Shown here: piece after piece, positions 29,891 to 32,264 of the stretch | Layout: every line of letters begins with the position of its first letter | How positions within the stretch are numbered: position 1 is the first letter of the stretch | Source: Scatosoma sp045658805 | GTDB lineage: Bacteria; Bacillota; Clostridia; Christensenellales; Borkfalkiaceae | Assembly: GCA_045658805.1 (NCBI GenBank) | Contig: JAZOVQ010000007.1 | Span: 1 to 32,264 of the forward strand | Length of the DNA stretch: 32,264 bases | Direction of reading: 5' to 3' | The notes under the pieces: generated by a model | The model's database searches: none | What the model was told of the DNA's origin: nothing | What the model saw: only the letters and a program-made list of their open reading frames with translations | Position numbers and translations under genes: made by a program

Positions 29891-31045
29891 TTATCTTCCG
29901 TATTTTTCACCGATATATTCTTTTGCAATGGCGCGCGCGCGCATATCCGTCGTCAACAACGTTTCAAAGCCGTCGGGTTTCATGCGCTCGGTTTTTTCCA
30001 ACGCATATTCGATAACGTCCGCAATGCCCAAGAACGGAATTTTCTCCTGTAAAAAGGCGTGGACTGCAATTTCCCCCGCACCGTTTAACGCGCAGGAATA
30101 ATTGTCCCCAAGCTCCGCGCTGGTCAAAGCCAAATCGTAACAAGGGAATTTCTTTCTATCCAACGGCAGAAAACGAATAGCGCCAAGCGTTTCAAAATCC
30201 ATCGGTTTTAAATCGCAATGCAAACGGTCGGGATAGGTCAACGCCAACTGAATAGGCAACTCCATCGTGGGATAGCTAAGCTGCGCCAAAATACCGCAAT
30301 CGTCAAACTCCACCATGGAATGGATAATGCTTTCAGGCTGCACTATCGTATGAATTTTAGACAGCGGCGTGTCGTACAGCCACTTCGCCTCAATCACTTC
30401 AAACCCCTTGTTGAGCAAGGTTGCACTGTCAATGGTAATTTTCGCGCCCATTTGCCAAGTGGGGTGTTTCAACGCCGACGCAGGCGTAACCGCCGCCAGC
30501 TGTTCTTTTGTATAATGATAAAACGGACCGCCGCTCGCCGTAATAATCAATCGTCTAAAAGGTGCGTCCAAACGCATGCCAAGCGCCTGCCACAAAGCGG
30601 AATGTTCACTGTCAACGGGCATTAAATCGATACCTGCCCCCTTGATTTTGCTCATTACCAGCTCGCCGCCGCAAACCAGCGTTTCTTTATTTGCAAGGGC
30701 GATAGGCTTTTTCAGCTCGATAGCTTTCAAGCTGTACGCAAGCCCTGCAAAGCCCGTTGCCGCCACAAACGCAACGTCACCATAGGCAATGGCTTCTTCC
30801 GCCGCCTTTTGCCCATAACCGAATTTTACCCCGTCGGGGATTTGCCCTGCGATACGTTTTCCCGCTTCCTCGTTGACAAGGGCGGCGTATTCGGGTTTAA
30901 ATTCGTTGACCTGCGCCAAAAATTCCCTTTCGGAGGAATTGGCAACCAAGCTTTTTATCTTAAATTTTTCGCTATGCCGACGGACAACGGCGCAAACTTG
31001 TCTGCCGATAGACCCCGTCGAACCAATTAACGAAACCGTTTTCAT
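29891..31045 (-). CDS. dxr: 1-deoxy-D-xylulose 5-phosphate reductoisomerase
   Basis: Second enzyme of the MEP isoprenoid pathway; converts DXP to MEP using NADPH. 384 residues. The NADPH site is SLIGSTGSIGRQ (5-16); ALANKETLVCGG, LMPVDSEHSALWQ (metal-binding acidic residues), TASGGPF and HPTWQMGAKITIDSATLLNKG(FEVIEA) are the substrate and metal motifs. It starts 26 bp after cdsA and is followed 65 bp later by rseP, the common bacterial order. Confidence 0.98.
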   Translation of the reverse strand: MKTVSLIGSTGSIGRQVCAVVRRHSEKFKIKSLVANSSEREFLAQVNEFKPEYAALVNEEAGKRIAGQIPDGVKFGYGQKAAEEAIAYGDVAFVAATGFAGLAYSLKAIELKKPIALANKETLVCGGELVMSKIKGAGIDLMPVDSEHSALWQALGMRLDAPFRRLIITASGGPFYHYTKEQLAAVTPASALKHPTWQMGAKITIDSATLLNKGFEVIEAKWLYDTPLSKIHTIVQPESIIHSMVEFDDCGILAQLSYPTMELPIQLALTYPDRLHCDLKPMDFETLGAIRFLPLDRKKFPCYDLALTSAELGDNYSCALNGAGEIAVHAFLQEKIPFLGIADVIEYALEKTERMKPDGFETLLTTDMRARAIAKEYIGEKYGR

Positions 31046-31071
31046 ACAATTTTATCCTTTTTTCGTAAAAA

Positions 31072-31971
31072 TTAAACGAATAAACCAAGAAGCAAGAATG
31101 CACCGTAAACCACTACGCACGCAAACAACGTGCCGTCGATACGGTCAAGCACGCCGCCGTGACCAGGCATCAATTTGCCCATGTCCTTAATGTCAAGCTT
31201 GCGCTTGATACAGCTTTCCACCAAATCGCCAAACGCCGTTGCCACCGACGAAACCAAGCCGATACCAAGGTATACAGGCAACCAAAGATACATTTTTTCA
31301 AATGCCAAATATCCAAAGCCAAGCGTTGCGTTGTAAATGAAATACAAAATCAACGCGCCGAGCATACCGCCCACCAAGCCGCCGATACCGCCAATCACCG
31401 TTTTGTTAGGGCTGATTGCAGGCGCCATTTTCTTGGGGAAATATTTCTTTAAAAATCTACCAAACACGTATGCGATAGAATCCGCGCAAGGCGAAATTAC
31501 GAAAATGAACAAAATTAAAATGTCCGAATCGAAGCCGTAAAGCGCCATTTCCAAATTAGGATTTGCGTGGTTGGTAAGCACCAAAAGACACAAAAGGAAG
31601 GTGGGATACACCGAAGCAAGCAAGGAACAGCCCAAGCTTTCCAACGTAGTTTCCTCGTGCTTGATTACTAGCAAGGAAAGCAATGCCAACGCAAGCACAA
31701 AAAGGCAAGCGCAAACAACCAGCGCGCCCTGCCCATAATACTGCTCGCACAATGCGCACGCAGGCACACAAACAGCGGCAAACACATACACGATGCCCTT
31801 TTCCGCTTTGGTAGTTTTGTCTTTCAATGCACGGAGCATTTCAAAGGTGCCAATCAATGCAAACGCATAAATTAAAGCGTCGAAAAAGAAATCGTGCACC
31901 AACACCTTTAAGCAGAAAAACGCCGCCAAAACAGCAATGTAACAAGATCCTGTCAACAATCGAATTTTCAT
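31072..31971 (-). CDS. cdsA: Phosphatidate cytidylyltransferase
   Basis: Makes CDP-diacylglycerol for phospholipid synthesis at the inner membrane. 299 residues with about eight membrane segments. The CTP transferase signature is at the C-terminus: SVATAFGDLVESCIKR followed by KDMGKLMPGHGGVLDRIDG. Only a weak AGGACG site precedes the ATG. The undecaprenyl diphosphate synthase gene that usually precedes it is not within the 293 bp remaining to the window edge. Confidence 0.96.
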   Translation of the reverse strand: MKIRLLTGSCYIAVLAAFFCLKVLVHDFFFDALIYAFALIGTFEMLRALKDKTTKAEKGIVYVFAAVCVPACALCEQYYGQGALVVCACLFVLALALLSLLVIKHEETTLESLGCSLLASVYPTFLLCLLVLTNHANPNLEMALYGFDSDILILFIFVISPCADSIAYVFGRFLKKYFPKKMAPAISPNKTVIGGIGGLVGGMLGALILYFIYNATLGFGYLAFEKMYLWLPVYLGIGLVSSVATAFGDLVESCIKRKLDIKDMGKLMPGHGGVLDRIDGTLFACVVVYGAFLLLGLFV

Positions 31972-31991
31972 AATTTTTTCGTCCTATTTTT

Positions 31992-32051
31992 AAGGGGCCC
32001 GCATGCTTATTTCTTCGGTGAACGCATACCTGCCCCTTTGTTTTTCGTAAA
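31992..32051 (-). promoter_or_regulatory. Conserved leader element and hairpin upstream of cdsA
   Basis: 32021-32051 matches the rimM leader block (TTTAC.AAAAACA.AGGGGCAGGTATGCGTT on the minus strand). Here it also forms the 5' arm of a hairpin: AAGGGGC/GCCCCTT outer and GTATGC/GCATGC inner (31992-32038). It ends about 50 bp before the cdsA start. On the plus strand the hairpin is followed by TTGTTTTT, so it could also stop antisense transcripts. Confidence 0.5.
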
Positions 32052-32084
32052 TTTAGTGATTTATATAGCCTTTGCGCTACTTAT

Positions 32085-32146
32085 AACCGTAGTTTTCCCG
32101 ACGGGAGTTTACTTGATCGTAAACGAGCAAGGGAAAACGTAAGGTT
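32085..32146. repeat. 62-bp palindromic repeat, copy 1
   Basis: Runs from AACCGTAGTTTTCCC to GGGAAAACGTAAGGTT. The outer arms pair with small bulges and an inner GTTTAC-TTGATC-GTAAAC hairpin forms the tip. The last 52 bases are identical to copy 2. It is non-coding, in the cdsA upstream region. Confidence 0.85.
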
Positions 32147-32202
32147 GACACAACGTTGCGCTATGCTTGTCGTATATGCGTCAAATGCAAGCAAGACAAG
32201 GA

Positions 32203-32264
32203 AACCGCGGCTTTCCCGACGGGAGTTTACTTGATCGTAAACGAGCAAGGGAAAACGTAAGGTT
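32203..32264. repeat. 62-bp palindromic repeat, copy 2
   Basis: Starts AACCGCGGCTTTCCC and otherwise equals copy 1. It ends exactly at the window edge, so more copies may follow. The 56-bp spacer between the copies (32147-32202) has its own CTTGTC...GACAAG inverted repeat and no gene. Confidence 0.85.

Noticed and set aside
32085..32264. CRISPR array at the right edge
   Set aside because: Only two units are visible, each 62 bp and strongly palindromic throughout, with no cas gene nearby; this fits a REP-like element better.

Overview
The window looks like chromosomal core DNA of an anaerobic, low-to-mid GC Bacillota (Clostridia-like) bacterium. The evidence is: near-consensus TTGACA/TATAAT promoters with 16-17 bp spacers in front of most operons; strong AGGAGG-type ribosome binding sites; lipoproteins with type II signal peptides; Bacillota-style clusters (ylxM-ffh-rpsP-khpA and dprA-topA-trmFO-hslV-hslU); an L19 leader; an oxygen-defence rubrerythrin; and leucine-rich-repeat lipoproteins of the kind common in gut Clostridia. 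Genus-level placement is not possible from sequence alone. Almost everything is on the minus strand; only a lipoprotein gene (2.5-3.7 kb) and a thiamine transporter gene (24.3-25.0 kb) are on the plus strand.

Layout. 0-4 kb: the first codons of an unknown exported protein leaving the left edge, a rubrerythrin with a rubredoxin knuckle at each end, a BspA-like LRR lipoprotein, and a divergent lipoprotein of unknown function. 3.7-14 kb: a long minus-strand run, comM, DUF1294, dprA, topA, trmFO, hslV, hslU, hisS, trxA (listed in transcription order), covering DNA uptake/recombination, supercoiling, tRNA modification and charging, proteolysis and thiol redox. 14-18.3 kb: a PMT-type membrane glycosyltransferase with an added outer domain, an intergenic patch packed with degenerate repeats, rplS with an L19 autoregulatory leader, and a Na+/Ca2+-exchanger-family cation antiporter behind a yybP-ykoY (Mn2+) riboswitch. 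18.6-23.2 kb: an operon of a degenerate FtsK-like ATPase, mutY, an HNH protein and an iron-sulfur-type flavoprotein; then an HtrA-like lipoprotein protease. 23.4-25.5 kb: a YfbR-like HD nucleotidase, a TPP riboswitch with a ThiT-like transporter, and rimM. 25.7-28.3 kb: ylxM-ffh-rpsP-khpA. 28.3-32 kb: cdsA-dxr-rseP (phospholipid and isoprenoid precursors, site-2 protease). The right edge holds two near-identical 62-bp palindromic repeats.

Most genes are ordinary housekeeping genes. The unusual material is: (1) a dispersed intergenic repeat family with at least five copies (1.0, 16.1, 16.3, 16.5 and 21.6 kb), two of them about 93% identical over 85 bp in opposite orientation; (2) an in-frame insert of about 95-120 residues in RseP carrying a perfect 11-bp-arm palindrome, resembling a protein-coding palindromic element; (3) a stand-alone FtsK-like ATPase whose P-loop lysine is arginine, under a promoter overlapped by a perfect inverted repeat; (4) a conserved block of about 32 nt in the same orientation upstream of both rimM and cdsA; (5) a terminator whose 3' arm is the -35 box of the next promoter; (6) the palindromic repeats at the right edge. 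I found no CRISPR array, prophage, transposase, rRNA or tRNA gene.
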